A stretch of 64,000 bases of DNA from Promethearchaeota archaeon (GTDB taxonomy: Archaea; Asgardarchaeota; Lokiarchaeia; Sigyniarchaeales; SOKP01), in the NCBI GenBank assembly GCA_030603385.1, contig JAUVXW010000016.1:1-64000 (forward strand), given 5' to 3'. The translations under genes were made by a program, and so were the position numbers. Below the pieces are notes generated by a model. That model saw nothing but the letters and a program-made list of their open reading frames with translations. It ran no database searches and was not told where the DNA came from. Below, piece by piece: positions 16,933 through 26,047 of the stretch (its first letter is position 1; each line of letters begins with the position of its first letter).

Positions 16933-18108
16933 TTGAAGATAAAAATATTAAAAGATCTAATAAAAATAATTATTTCAAATCCACTTAATATTAACATTAT
17001 CTTAAAGGATTTGTTAAAAATTGATGCTAAACCTTACTCAAATCAATATCATTTACAAAAAGGGATTAAATGGTTAATTTTAGCATTTAATAAAACAAAA
17101 GATGATGGTATTTCTTCTGACTATTCATTAAAATCAGGTTGGAAACCTTCCTATCCCGAAACTTCGGGCTATATTATACCTACCTTGATTGAATATTATA
17201 ATATGACACATAAAAATTATATAAAGCATATTTGTAAAAAAATTGCAGAATGGTTAGTATCGATTCAGTTAGAAAATGGTGGATTTCAAGGAGGTTTGAT
17301 TGGTGAAATTATTAAACCCTCTATTTTTAACACTGGTCAAATAATGTTTGGATTAATAGCTGCTTATAAAGAATTTGATGATGAAAAGTATTTAGATAGT
17401 TTAGTAAAAGCTGGTAACTTTTTGGTACAAAATCAAGAAAATGATGGAAATTGGATAAATTATTGTTACAAAAACAAACCTCATACCTATAATGTTAGAG
17501 TTTCATGGGCTTTGTTAGAATTGTATAGAATCACTAAAATTGCTAAATATAAAAATACTGCTATTAAAAATTTAGATTGGGCTCTTATTCAACAAAAAAA
17601 TAACTATTGGTTTGAAAATAATGATCCAAACATTAAATCTAAACCATTGCTCCATTATATAGCTTACACAATTAGAGGTTTCTTAGAATCAGGATTAATT
17701 TTAGAAAACAAAAATTACATTAAAACTGCATTTAGTGTGGCAAATAAACTATTAAATTATTTTGAAAAGCATAATAAATTACCCGCAAGGTTTAATTCTA
17801 ATTGGGAAAGCACAGAATACTTTGCATGTTTAACAGGAATTGCTCAAATCAATATTATTTGGTTTAAATTTTATGATATTTATCATAACCAAAAATTCTT
17901 AATAAATACTCTCAAATTAAATAATTACTTAAAATCAACTCAGATTATTAATAAACATTACAAGGACGTTGATGGTGGTATTAAGGGATCAGATCCTATT
18001 TGGGGAAATTATATGAGATTTACCATTCTTAATTGGGCTGTAAAATTCTTTTGTGATTCATTACTTCTCGAAGAGAAAATAAAGGGAGAGTTAAATGATA
18101 ATGATTAA
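16933..18108 (+). CDS. alpha/alpha-toroid (six-hairpin) protein of the glycan island
   Basis: The 391-residue protein is made of repeated helix pairs with Trp- and Gly-rich turns: LQKGIKWLI, ENGGFQGG, ENDGNWINYC, then DVDGGIKGSDPIW and MRFTILNWAVKFF. This is the look of the alpha/alpha toroid seen in glycoside hydrolases, uronate epimerases and prenyltransferases. Genes of this kind are common beside archaeal and bacterial polysaccharide genes. The start is TTG at 16933 (KIKILKDLI); an ATG start is not available near the N-terminus. It is convergent with the acetyltransferase gene 2 bp away. The catalytic role is unknown: glycan epimerase or lyase are options. Confidence 0.55.
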   Translation: MKIKILKDLIKIIISNPLNINIILKDLLKIDAKPYSNQYHLQKGIKWLILAFNKTKDDGISSDYSLKSGWKPSYPETSGYIIPTLIEYYNMTHKNYIKHICKKIAEWLVSIQLENGGFQGGLIGEIIKPSIFNTGQIMFGLIAAYKEFDDEKYLDSLVKAGNFLVQNQENDGNWINYCYKNKPHTYNVRVSWALLELYRITKIAKYKNTAIKNLDWALIQQKNNYWFENNDPNIKSKPLLHYIAYTIRGFLESGLILENKNYIKTAFSVANKLLNYFEKHNKLPARFNSNWESTEYFACLTGIAQINIIWFKFYDIYHNQKFLINTLKLNNYLKSTQIINKHYKDVDGGIKGSDPIWGNYMRFTILNWAVKFFCDSLLLEEKIKGELNDND

Positions 18109-18110
18109 CT

Positions 18111-19100
18111 CTACTTTAAATATTCTTCTATCAATTCCAACGGATATAAGTTATTACTTTTTAAATAATCTTCCGTGGAGTAAATAGTAATCCCTATTTC
18201 TGCCAACTTTCTTAAATATATAATGAAATCCCTAAGATTAAACCACCAAGACTCTGCATTTCCTATTTCTCCATGATGTAATATCTTTAAATAATCAAAA
18301 ATCTCCTCCATATACTTACGAATAAAAGGATTTTTCTCTATTCTAGTTTTTGAGATTTTTGGATCATTTGGTTGAACCTCAACTTCGATTATATCACCAT
18401 TTTCTAATTTACATTTTAATTTATAGGTCTCATCGACTTTTACTTTGACTGGAAAAGCATCTTCCATTATGTCCTCTAGATAATGATATTGGGTAGTCCA
18501 AGCAATTGTAATTCCAAGGCCAAAAACTTTTCCATTCAACTCTATTATTTTTGCCCATGGCGAGTTTTTTCCACAAGTTCTATTACCTATATGATGGGTT
18601 TCAGTAACAAATTTAGAAAATTTTCCAAAAGCAGCAACAGAATGGCTTGGATGAATACTTCTATGAATTCCTTTGAATTTTAATAAAGCGTTTGGAATTG
18701 CTCCTGTATAGGCTTTACTTTTCTTATGATCAAAAACAAAATCACCACTTTTACAATGTTTTAATACTCCTCCTCTCATGGGGTTTGTTGGCATTACTAA
18801 AGTCCCCTCTTCCCCTATTACTTCAAGTAATGCTTCAACTACAGTTTTAGGACCTCCTTTAACAAATCTAATACTGCTAAGTGAGCTATGTACCATTACA
18901 ACATCTCCCCTTTCCAACCCAATCTCTTTGAAACCCTTAATTAAATCGACTTTAGTAAAGTGTTTCGATGTCTTTTTCAATGTTTTTTTTTTCTTTTTCG
19001 ATTTTAAACTCTTTTTAATCTGAGAACCCTTTTCTTTGAATTTTTTGAACAATTTTCCACCGTATAAATAAAAATACTTTTTTATACTAAATATTTTCAT
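18111..19100 (-). CDS. AAC(3)-family N-acetyltransferase, probably acting on an amino sugar
   Basis: 329 residues. After a very basic N-terminal stretch (KKYF...KKKKKTLKK, about 1-45) comes the antibiotic_NAT fold: GLERGDVVMVHSSLSSI, EVIGEEGTLVMPTNP, SIHPSHSVAAFG, then GKNSPWAKI and VFGLGI. The family transfers acetyl from acetyl-CoA to an amine and includes aminoglycoside 3-N-acetyltransferases. Its place in a glycan cluster argues for amino-sugar acetylation, not drug resistance. It follows the SDR gene by 2 bp (TAA-TA-ATG) and is surely co-transcribed with it. Confidence 0.8.
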   Translation of the reverse strand: MKIFSIKKYFYLYGGKLFKKFKEKGSQIKKSLKSKKKKKTLKKTSKHFTKVDLIKGFKEIGLERGDVVMVHSSLSSIRFVKGGPKTVVEALLEVIGEEGTLVMPTNPMRGGVLKHCKSGDFVFDHKKSKAYTGAIPNALLKFKGIHRSIHPSHSVAAFGKFSKFVTETHHIGNRTCGKNSPWAKIIELNGKVFGLGITIAWTTQYHYLEDIMEDAFPVKVKVDETYKLKCKLENGDIIEVEVQPNDPKISKTRIEKNPFIRKYMEEIFDYLKILHHGEIGNAESWWFNLRDFIIYLRKLAEIGITIYSTEDYLKSNNLYPLELIEEYLK

Positions 19101-19102
19101 TA

Positions 19103-19792
19103 TTAGACTCTTAAGCCTCCATTAACATGTATTACTTGACCAACTAAATATTTTGATGATATTATATAATTAATAACCTTAAAAATTTCATCAGGATCTC
19201 CAAAATTTTTCAAAGGAATTTTCTCTTTAACCAATTTTTCGATTTTTTCACTCAATTGTAATCCCATTCCTATCTTAAAATAACCTAAAGCAACAGCATT
19301 TACAAATACTTTTCTTTTATGAAGACACTCTAAAGCAAAAGATTTAGTGAATGCCTCAACACCACCTTTTGCTGCTACGTAATTAGAAGCACCAATCATT
19401 CCTGTGCTTCCTAAAATACTCGAAACATTTATAATATGCCCATTATCAACTATTTTTTCAATTCCATATTTACAAGACAAGAAAACAGTCTTTAAATTTG
19501 ATGTTATTACCCTATCCCATTCTTCCTCACTCATATTACATATTAAATTATTCTCAATAGTTCCCATAACATTAATTAAAACATCTAATGAATGAATTTC
19601 TGAAAAGATTTGTTTGGTTTCTTCCTCATTAGTAAAATCACATTTAAAAACCTTTGATTTTGCTTTCATTGTTTCATAAATAGAATTTTTCGAAGTATTA
19701 TATGTAAGATAAAGCTCATTTTCTTCATTGTCAAATTCCTTTGTTAGATACCTGCCAATACCTCCGCTTGCACCACTTATCATAATTTTCAT
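19103..19792 (-). CDS. short-chain dehydrogenase/reductase (FabG-like)
   Basis: Classical SDR of 229 residues with SGASGGIGRYL at 6-16, a VMGTIENN segment in place of the usual NNAG, the INVSSILGS serine, and the Y-V-A-A-K catalytic pair (NYVAAKGG). The tail GQVIHVNGGLRV is the standard end of FabG-type enzymes. It would use NAD(P)H to reduce or oxidise a keto group. With the coupled acetyltransferase just downstream it may make a modified sugar; that is inference. The start is ATG at 19792. Confidence 0.82.
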   Translation of the reverse strand: MKIMISGASGGIGRYLTKEFDNEENELYLTYNTSKNSIYETMKAKSKVFKCDFTNEEETKQIFSEIHSLDVLINVMGTIENNLICNMSEEEWDRVITSNLKTVFLSCKYGIEKIVDNGHIINVSSILGSTGMIGASNYVAAKGGVEAFTKSFALECLHKRKVFVNAVALGYFKIGMGLQLSEKIEKLVKEKIPLKNFGDPDEIFKVINYIISSKYLVGQVIHVNGGLRV

Positions 19793-19924
19793 TTAACTGA
19801 CCTATCTAAACTAAATTAATTTTAAATTTAATTCCAAGTCGTAATAACTAAAAAAATTAATAATAGAGTTTAAATTTTCTTTTTAAGAATAAAAAATATT
19901 TTTATCATCTAAAGCAACTTAACA

Positions 19925-20785
19925 ATGAAATATATTTGGAAAATCGTAAACAAAATTTGGAGTTATTTATTTACGAAAGAAAGATTAATGCATAAATTAG
20001 AAAGCGCTGATGATTATGCATTAAAATCAGTAGCAAATGCACTAAGAAATGTTTTAAATTATATTATCCTTGATGCAGAAAAAGACTGGGTGGAAAAAAT
20101 AGAATTAATTAGAAAAGAGCTATTGAATTCAAAAAAAGTAATAACAATTGAAGATTATGGGGCACATGCTCCTAATTTAAATTTGACTGATGAAGATATG
20201 TACAAGGGGAAAATATTAAAAAAAACCGTAGGTGAAGCAACAAAATCTAGTATTTCATATAACAAAGGATTTCTATTATTTAAATTAATCAGAGAATTCA
20301 AACCATCTTTTTGTTTAGAACTTGGAACAGCTTTGGGTATCTCCGCTTCATTTCAATTAGCGGCACTAGAAATGAATAATAAAGGAAGATTAATAACTAT
20401 TGAAGGAGCTAAGTCGGTAGCAGAAATTGCTAGAGAAAATTTTAAAAAGTTAGGATTATCAAGAATTTATAGCGAAATTGGTAGATTCCAAGATATTTTA
20501 GAATTAGTTATTAATGAAGTTAATCCTATAGATTTTGTTTTTATTGATGGACACCATGATGAATACGCCACTTTAAATTACTTTGAAACAATATTTCCCT
20601 CTCTTTCTGATAATGCTATACTAGTATTTGATGATATAAGATGGTCAAAAGGCATGAAAAGAGCTTGGAAAACTTTGATTAATGATGCACGTTTTAAATA
20701 TACGATAGATTTATTTAAAATCGGCATTTGTATTATTTCAAATTCAAACAATAAAAAAGAAAGTTTTAAATCATTTTTAAAGTAA
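19925..20785 (+). CDS. class I SAM-dependent methyltransferase (Methyltransf_24 type)
   Basis: 286 residues. The catalytic core starts near 115 with FKPSFCLELGTALGIS (motif I), then RLITIEG, then IDFVFIDGHHDEY and ILVFDDIRWSKGMKRAW, a pattern shared with the O-methyltransferase_3/Methyltransf_24 group. The first 100 residues are helical and not diagnostic. A truncated, broken copy of this gene lies at 21508-21930 and shares a 64-bp perfect match with it (20451-20514). Likely a sugar or lipid O-methyltransferase of the island. Confidence 0.78.
   Translation: MKYIWKIVNKIWSYLFTKERLMHKLESADDYALKSVANALRNVLNYIILDAEKDWVEKIELIRKELLNSKKVITIEDYGAHAPNLNLTDEDMYKGKILKKTVGEATKSSISYNKGFLLFKLIREFKPSFCLELGTALGISASFQLAALEMNNKGRLITIEGAKSVAEIARENFKKLGLSRIYSEIGRFQDILELVINEVNPIDFVFIDGHHDEYATLNYFETIFPSLSDNAILVFDDIRWSKGMKRAWKTLINDARFKYTIDLFKIGICIISNSNNKKESFKSFLK
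20451..20514. repeat. 64-bp direct repeat, copy 1
   Basis: This stretch inside the intact methyltransferase gene is identical to 21605-21668 in the broken copy. The flanks have drifted far more. Perfect identity inside diverged copies suggests recent gene conversion, not simple age of the duplication. Confidence 0.85.
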
Positions 20786-21246
20786 ATGGTGAATCTTTAT
20801 ATATTGAACCAGGAAGTTTATATGCATTATCAATGAATTTTTTTCATTATAGGGAAAGGTTAAGACTAAATGACCCTCTTTATTTAGAAGATTAAACATA
20901 TTCAGAATTGCAGCTTCATGGTTCTTTATATGTTCCAAAACGCTAATACATATGATAAAATCAAAAGTTTTGCTTAGTTTAGATTTTGTTATATCATCAT
21001 TAATTATATAAATGTATATTAAATATTTGTTTACTCCAATAATCTTGAATGTTATCAATTGCTGTAACTAAAAAACCACAAGTTCTAATTAAACTAGGAA
21101 GTGTTGTTAATCATGTTCAAATATCAAGCACTGTTCTTGGCCATTCTTCTGTTAATGTTTTAAATACAAAACGATATTCTATAGATCTCTCTGACATCCT
21201 TTTGAAATTTTGGTTTTCATATTCTCTTTTACTTCTTTTTTTGTAA
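20783..21246 (-). pseudogene. broken SAM-methyltransferase remnant
   Basis: Read across frames from 21246 downward, the minus strand gives SKREYENQNFKRMSERSIEYRFVF, then EEWPRTVLDI, then two TGA stops where a Gly-x-Gly motif I is expected (DI*T*LTTLP). CGFLVTAIDN and a frameshift follow, then INDDIT and FDFIICISVLEHIKNHE, and after another shift AYKLPGSIYKDSPF. The order matches a class I methyltransferase of the LEHI type. At least two stops and two frame changes make it dead. Its 3' end runs into the end of the upstream methyltransferase gene. Confidence 0.75.
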
Positions 21247-21276
21247 TATATCCTAATAAAAGGTCTTATTAAAAAT

Positions 21277-21505
21277 TCAAAAAGCTTCAATGAAAATTCC
21301 TCTCTTTCCTATACCTAAAAAAGTATTGGTAAATAACATTAATTTAAGAATATTTGAATAAATTAAATAAGATTCTCCGTATATAAAAAATAAAAAAAAT
21401 TCAACACAAAAGAATAATATTCCTGTTAATAATGCAAAAGAATATATTAGTATTAAATTATACAATTTTTTAATCTCTTCATTTTTATTCTTAGCTATTT
21501 TTCAT
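21277..21505 (-). pseudogene. fragment of a Wzx-like flippase
   Basis: The minus strand reads KKLYNLILIYSF...GILFFCVEFFLFFIYGESYLIYSNILKLMLF. This is plainly a copy of the middle of the intact flippase at 22946-24568 (KLYNLVLIYSIF...TEFFLVFIYGQSYLIYAKIFNLMLF). Only about 70 codons remain, with no start and an early stop. It lies between two methyltransferase fragments. Confidence 0.8.
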
Positions 21506-21507
21506 AC

Positions 21508-21930
21508 CAGACAGCTGCATTAGAATTGAATAATAGATAAAAATTAATAACAATCGAAGGATCAAAATCAATAGCAGAAATCACCAGGCAAAATTTTAAA
21601 GATCTAGGATTATCAAGAATTTATAGCGAAATTGGTAGATTCCAAGATATTTTAGAATTAGTTATTAAACCTATTGATTTAATTTTTATAGATAGTCATC
21701 ACGAAGAAGTTACTACTTTAAACTATTTCAAAATAATAGTGCCATCACTTTCAGATCATGCAATACTTGTATTTAATGATTTAAATTGGTCAAAAGGTAT
21801 GAAACGGGCATGGAAAGCAGTGAATAGTGATAATCGAATAAAATTTTCTATAAATTTAATAAAAATTGGTATATGTGTTATTTCGAAATCTAAAAACAAA
21901 AAAAGAAATTTCAAACTATTACTTATATAG
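21508..21930 (+). pseudogene. truncated copy of the 19925-20785 methyltransferase
   Basis: The plus strand reads QTAALELNN, an in-frame TAA, then LITIEGSKSIAEITRQNF, LGLSRIYSEIG, IDLIFIDSHHEEVTT and LVFNDLNWSKGMKRAWKA. It is the C-terminal half of the methyltransferase upstream. Motif I and everything before it are lost. The catalytic-region DGHH and FDDIRW of the parent are changed to DSHH and FNDLNW. Confidence 0.82.
21605..21668. repeat. 64-bp direct repeat, copy 2
   Basis: Identical to 20451-20514. It lies in the truncated methyltransferase copy. Confidence 0.85.
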
Positions 21931-22010
21931 AATATCTCTTAAAAATTTAAAATTGTTATCCTTATGAAAATCTTAAAAAAAAAATAACATTATGATTTAA
22001 TTTATATTAT

Positions 22011-22913
22011 ATGAAAAAAGAAAGAGAATTTTATTCTTACATCTATAATAGTAAAAATTATTTTTATGGCTTAGAATCAGAAAGAATTAATAGAATTTTA
22101 AAGAGAATTCCAAGTAAAGGTAGTATTTTAGAAATTGGATGTGGTGATGGAAGACTCCTCAATAAGATAAATGCAGATTTTAAAATTGGAATAGATTTTT
22201 CAATAAAACCTTTAATTCATGTTAAGACTTTAACGTTTGCAGCAAACGTTAGTAATCTCCCTTTTTCTAATAATAGTTTTGACGTAGTAATATGTGCTGA
22301 AGTTCTAGAACACTTAGATAATACAACCTATAACAAAACTCTTCATGAAATATTGAGAGTTTCTTCTCGATATATATTAATATCTGTTCCCTATAAGGAA
22401 AATTTAAATCAAAGAACCGCAAAATGTAAAAATTGCAATCGTTTTTTTAATGTAAGCTTACATTATAGAGCTTTTAATGAGGTTATGTTTGAAAAACTAT
22501 TTCCAGATGCCTATATTATTTTAATTGAAAAATTTGGGTATAGAAACATTTTTCCTTACAATTTTAATAAATTAGAAAGATTAACAGGTAATTATTTTAT
22601 CAAAAAAGAAATAATATGTCCTCACTGTGGAAAAAAAGACCCATGTAAGAGAAAAAATATAATAGGGAAGTTTTTAAACTTCATACTAATTATATTAAGA
22701 AATCTCTTTTTCTTTTACAAAAAGAAAAAATGCATTTGGATTTTAGCTATTTTTGAAAAAAGAGAACATCGGATTATTAAGAATTTTAAAATTGAAGATA
22801 TTTTGATATGCCCATTATGTTTTAAAAGAATCACTATTAAAAATAATATAGCAAGATGTAATGAAGGGCATGAATTTTATTATATAGATAAAATCTTAGA
22901 TCTAAGAGCATAA
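22011..22913 (+). CDS. SAM-dependent methyltransferase with C-terminal zinc-binding segments
   Basis: 300 residues. The N-terminal core has motif I SILEIGCGDGRLL (about 35-47), the FKIGIDFS acidic loop, FDVVICAEVLEHLDN, and YILISVPYKE: a Methyltransf_11 domain. CKNC near 140, CPHCGKKDPC near 204 and CPLC...C near 268-285 look like zinc knuckles, the last followed by GHEFYYIDKILDLRA. This tail resembles the Cys-rich ends of sugar C-methyltransferases and tRNA-type enzymes. It lies in the glycan island, so the target is probably a sugar. Convergent with the flippase gene. Confidence 0.78.
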   Translation: MKKEREFYSYIYNSKNYFYGLESERINRILKRIPSKGSILEIGCGDGRLLNKINADFKIGIDFSIKPLIHVKTLTFAANVSNLPFSNNSFDVVICAEVLEHLDNTTYNKTLHEILRVSSRYILISVPYKENLNQRTAKCKNCNRFFNVSLHYRAFNEVMFEKLFPDAYIILIEKFGYRNIFPYNFNKLERLTGNYFIKKEIICPHCGKKDPCKRKNIIGKFLNFILIILRNLFFFYKKKKCIWILAIFEKREHRIIKNFKIEDILICPLCFKRITIKNNIARCNEGHEFYYIDKILDLRA

Positions 22914-22945
22914 ATTTTCAGTTTTTAATAATTTAAGAAGTCATT

Positions 22946-24568
22946 TTAATCTCTCACTATTTTCTTCAATAAGTTCATACATTTTCTAATAAAAATATGA
23001 GTCTTTGTATTTTTATCAAAAAAAGCTTTAATATATTCAATGTCTTTAGTAGTGAATACTTTTAAAATTACTAACAAAAATAAAAATATAAATATAAATG
23101 TGCAAATTGATAACAAATTTAATTTTTGGAAAAATGATAAGTTAAGTTTTTGAAGAATTAGATAATTTATTTTATCTAAAATTAAAATTTCTAAAAGCCA
23201 TACTGCCCCTAAAGCTATAAAAAATGTTAAAAACAAAAATATTAATTTGATAACATTTAATTTAATTTTTCCAACTTTAATACTTAATACTAAAGCAATA
23301 ATTGAAATTATTAAATTACTTATAATAATGCCAAAAATCCCCCATAATAATCCAAAATTTATTAGAAATACCAAAAAGATTGGTATTCTTATTATAAAAG
23401 CAATTATCCTATAACTTAACATTATTTTCGTTTTTCCAATAGATAAAATCAATGCTTCAAAAGGCATTCCTATGCTTAAGAATATTAGAGTGAAAAGCAT
23501 TAAATTAAAGATTTTTGCATAGATTAAATAAGATTGTCCATAAATAAAAACCAAGAAGAATTCAGTACATAAGAATAATACTCCTGTTATTAATGTTAAT
23601 AAAAATATCGAATATATTAGTACTAAATTATACAATTTATTGATTTGATCATAATTATTTTTAGCGTTTAATCCTGAAAAAGTTATAATCAATGGATCAG
23701 AAAAAGTTCGAGCAGCATTGGAAGAAACACCAATATAATTTTTCGAAATATTAAAGCCTGTTACTATTTCCACTGAAGTAAATGTTGCTATTGATTGAGT
23801 TTGGATCTCTGACCAAATTTCAGTGAAAAACCTTCCCAATCTGATAGGTCCACCATAATTTAGAGTTTTACTAATAAAATCTTTAAAATCTTCATTTCTT
23901 TTTTCTGTATGTTGAATTGTAGTATATTTTATAATTACAATTAAACAACTTAAAATGAATGGAAATAAAAATGATAAAAGATTAATGTACGCCACAATTT
24001 CAATTTTAAGAGGGTTAAAAAAATAGAAACAAAATATTAAAGCGCTTATGTTAAAACAATATCTAATCAGTAATAATAAAAAAAGAACATTAAACATATT
24101 TAATCCTCTATAAATTGAAGCTAAAACTTTATTTAAACTCAAAATTACTATAAGGGGAGACAAAATTATTAAAAGATTTGTATAATCTTTTAGAGTAGTT
24201 GTAAATATTTGACTAAAAAAAAAAAATAAAAATAAACTGATGAGGAATAATGGACCTATAAATAATAATTTTAAGTAAATAGCTTTTTTTATGAAATATT
24301 TTAAATCACTATATTCTTTTAAAGCTAAATATCTTGGGATATGATAATTTAGAGTTGCGTCTAGTCCCGGAGGGAAAAAGCTTGAAATAATATTAAAAAT
24401 TGCAATATATGAAAGAGTTATGATAAGAAAACCCCACAATTCTTTAGATATTAATCTTGCTAATAGAAATGAAGTTACTAATGAAAAAAAAAAAGATCCA
24501 TAAGAATTTAAAAAAGAGTAAAGCGAATTTTTAACTAAAATTCTATGATCTCTCGTGATTTTTGACAT
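22946..24568 (-). CDS. polysaccharide flippase (Wzx/MviN-like, MOP superfamily)
   Basis: The 540-residue protein is almost all hydrophobic, with about 12-14 predicted membrane helices. The N-terminus (NSLYSFLNSYGSFFFSLVTSFLLARLISKELWGF) is typical of Wzx-type O-antigen flippases: a first helix followed by an L-x-x-x-E-x-(W/Y)-G turn. FPPGLDATLNYHIPRYLA is the usual second block. It would move lipid-linked oligosaccharide across the membrane for the glycan made by the neighbours. A fragment of a sister copy lies at 21277-21505. It diverges from the GT4 gene, with 115 bp between. Confidence 0.88.
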   Translation of the reverse strand: MSKITRDHRILVKNSLYSFLNSYGSFFFSLVTSFLLARLISKELWGFLIITLSYIAIFNIISSFFPPGLDATLNYHIPRYLALKEYSDLKYFIKKAIYLKLLFIGPLFLISLFLFFFFSQIFTTTLKDYTNLLIILSPLIVILSLNKVLASIYRGLNMFNVLFLLLLIRYCFNISALIFCFYFFNPLKIEIVAYINLLSFLFPFILSCLIVIIKYTTIQHTEKRNEDFKDFISKTLNYGGPIRLGRFFTEIWSEIQTQSIATFTSVEIVTGFNISKNYIGVSSNAARTFSDPLIITFSGLNAKNNYDQINKLYNLVLIYSIFLLTLITGVLFLCTEFFLVFIYGQSYLIYAKIFNLMLFTLIFLSIGMPFEALILSIGKTKIMLSYRIIAFIIRIPIFLVFLINFGLLWGIFGIIISNLIISIIALVLSIKVGKIKLNVIKLIFLFLTFFIALGAVWLLEILILDKINYLILQKLNLSFFQKLNLLSICTFIFIFLFLLVILKVFTTKDIEYIKAFFDKNTKTHIFIRKCMNLLKKIVRD

Positions 24569-24683
24569 ATTTGATATTCTAATAACTCATTTAAACAATT
24601 TAAATCAATTTTAGATTAAAGATATTAAAAATAAATTATTAGTTTAACTATATTTTTTTAAATTTTAAATAATATTTTGATAT

Positions 24684-25961
24684 ATGGGATATAATAAAGA
24701 TTTTGAAATAGAAAATAAGTTTAAACCAAAAATATTTCATTTGCTCAATGTTTCTCTTCCAGATATATCTGGATATTCTATTCGAAGCCATAATATTCTT
24801 AAACATCAAAAGGAATATTGTTATATTTATGCAATAACAGAACCGGCTTATATTCAAAAGAAAACTCCAGATAATATTGAAAATATTTTATATTTCCGAT
24901 TTCTACCAACTAAAGGTTATCAATTATTTATCAATCCAAAAATAATAAAAATTGTGAGAAAAGCACAGATTTTAAATTGGTATTATCGTACAATTTTCAA
25001 AAACACACTATTTTCTCTAAAGAAATTAATTACTTTTTATAAACCCGATATACTACATGTTCATTCATCTAATTTCTATGGCTATTATATAAGTAAAATA
25101 GCAAAAAAACTTAAAATTCCTTTTATCTTTGAAGTTCGGGGTTTTATAGAGGATACACATGTAGGTTTAGGTATATTAAAACAAGGTTCCTTACAATACA
25201 ATAATAAAAAAAAGTTTAGGCTGAAAATAATCAAAAAAGCCGATGCAGTTATAACACTAGGACATGCTATGAAAAAAGAATTAATTTCTCAAGGTGTAGA
25301 TAAAAATAAAATAAAAATCGTACCTAATGGAGTTGATACAAAAGAATTACACCCAAAACCTCCCAAAATAACTTTAAAAGAAAAATTAAGCATTAAGAAC
25401 GAAAAAATACTAGGATACATAGGATCTATTCGAAGAATAGAGGGAATTGAAATACTTCTAAAAGCTATGGAAATTATTAAAAGAGAAATCAAAGATGTCT
25501 TTCTATTAATAATAGGTCCAGGTGATCCAATTTACATTAATGAATTAAAAATTATTGCTAAAAAATTAAAAATTAATAATTATGTTAAATTCCTAGGACC
25601 AGTTCCTAATTCTGAGATTGATGATTATTATTCAATTTTAGATATTTGTATTATTCCAAGATTAAATATTCGAGTAAATCAACTTGTAACACCTTTAAAG
25701 CCCCTTGAAGTTATGGCAATGGGAAAAGTATTATTGGTTAGTGATCTTCCTGCACTAAAGGAATTAGTAAAACCAGATATATCAGGTGAATTATTTGAGA
25801 CTGAAAATTCAGAGGATTTAGCAGATAAAATTATGAAATTTATCATTAATCCAGAGGAAACAAATCGATTGGGCCAAAGTGCTAGAAAATATGTTGAAAA
25901 CAATTATAGCTGGCAAAAAATTATAAAAAAATACATCTCACTTTATGAGAGTTTATTATAA
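24684..25961 (+). CDS. glycosyltransferase family 4
   Basis: GT-B fold enzyme of 425 residues. The N-terminal domain has SLPDISGYSIRSHN and PDILHVHSSNF; the linker is IPFIFEVRGF; the nucleotide-binding domain has VPNGVDTKELHP, LGYIGSIRRIEGIEILLKA, VKFLGPVP and the E-x7-E-like end PLEVMAMGKVLLVSD. These are hallmarks of retaining GT4 transferases. It builds the surface glycan from nucleotide sugars on the cytoplasmic face. The start is ATG at 24684. It opens a plus-strand run with the GT2 and CmcI-like genes. Confidence 0.9.
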   Translation: MGYNKDFEIENKFKPKIFHLLNVSLPDISGYSIRSHNILKHQKEYCYIYAITEPAYIQKKTPDNIENILYFRFLPTKGYQLFINPKIIKIVRKAQILNWYYRTIFKNTLFSLKKLITFYKPDILHVHSSNFYGYYISKIAKKLKIPFIFEVRGFIEDTHVGLGILKQGSLQYNNKKKFRLKIIKKADAVITLGHAMKKELISQGVDKNKIKIVPNGVDTKELHPKPPKITLKEKLSIKNEKILGYIGSIRRIEGIEILLKAMEIIKREIKDVFLLIIGPGDPIYINELKIIAKKLKINNYVKFLGPVPNSEIDDYYSILDICIIPRLNIRVNQLVTPLKPLEVMAMGKVLLVSDLPALKELVKPDISGELFETENSEDLADKIMKFIINPEETNRLGQSARKYVENNYSWQKIIKKYISLYESLL

Positions 25962-26047
25962 TGAGAAATATAAAGAAAACAAAGATATTTTATAATACAT
26001 AATGATATAATTAGACAATTATAAATCTATTTATCTGAGGTATGTTT

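Noticed and set aside
18111..19100. Reading the AAC(3)-family gene as an antibiotic-resistance determinant
   Set aside because: The family is broad and the gene is coupled to an SDR in a glycan island, so a sugar substrate is more likely.
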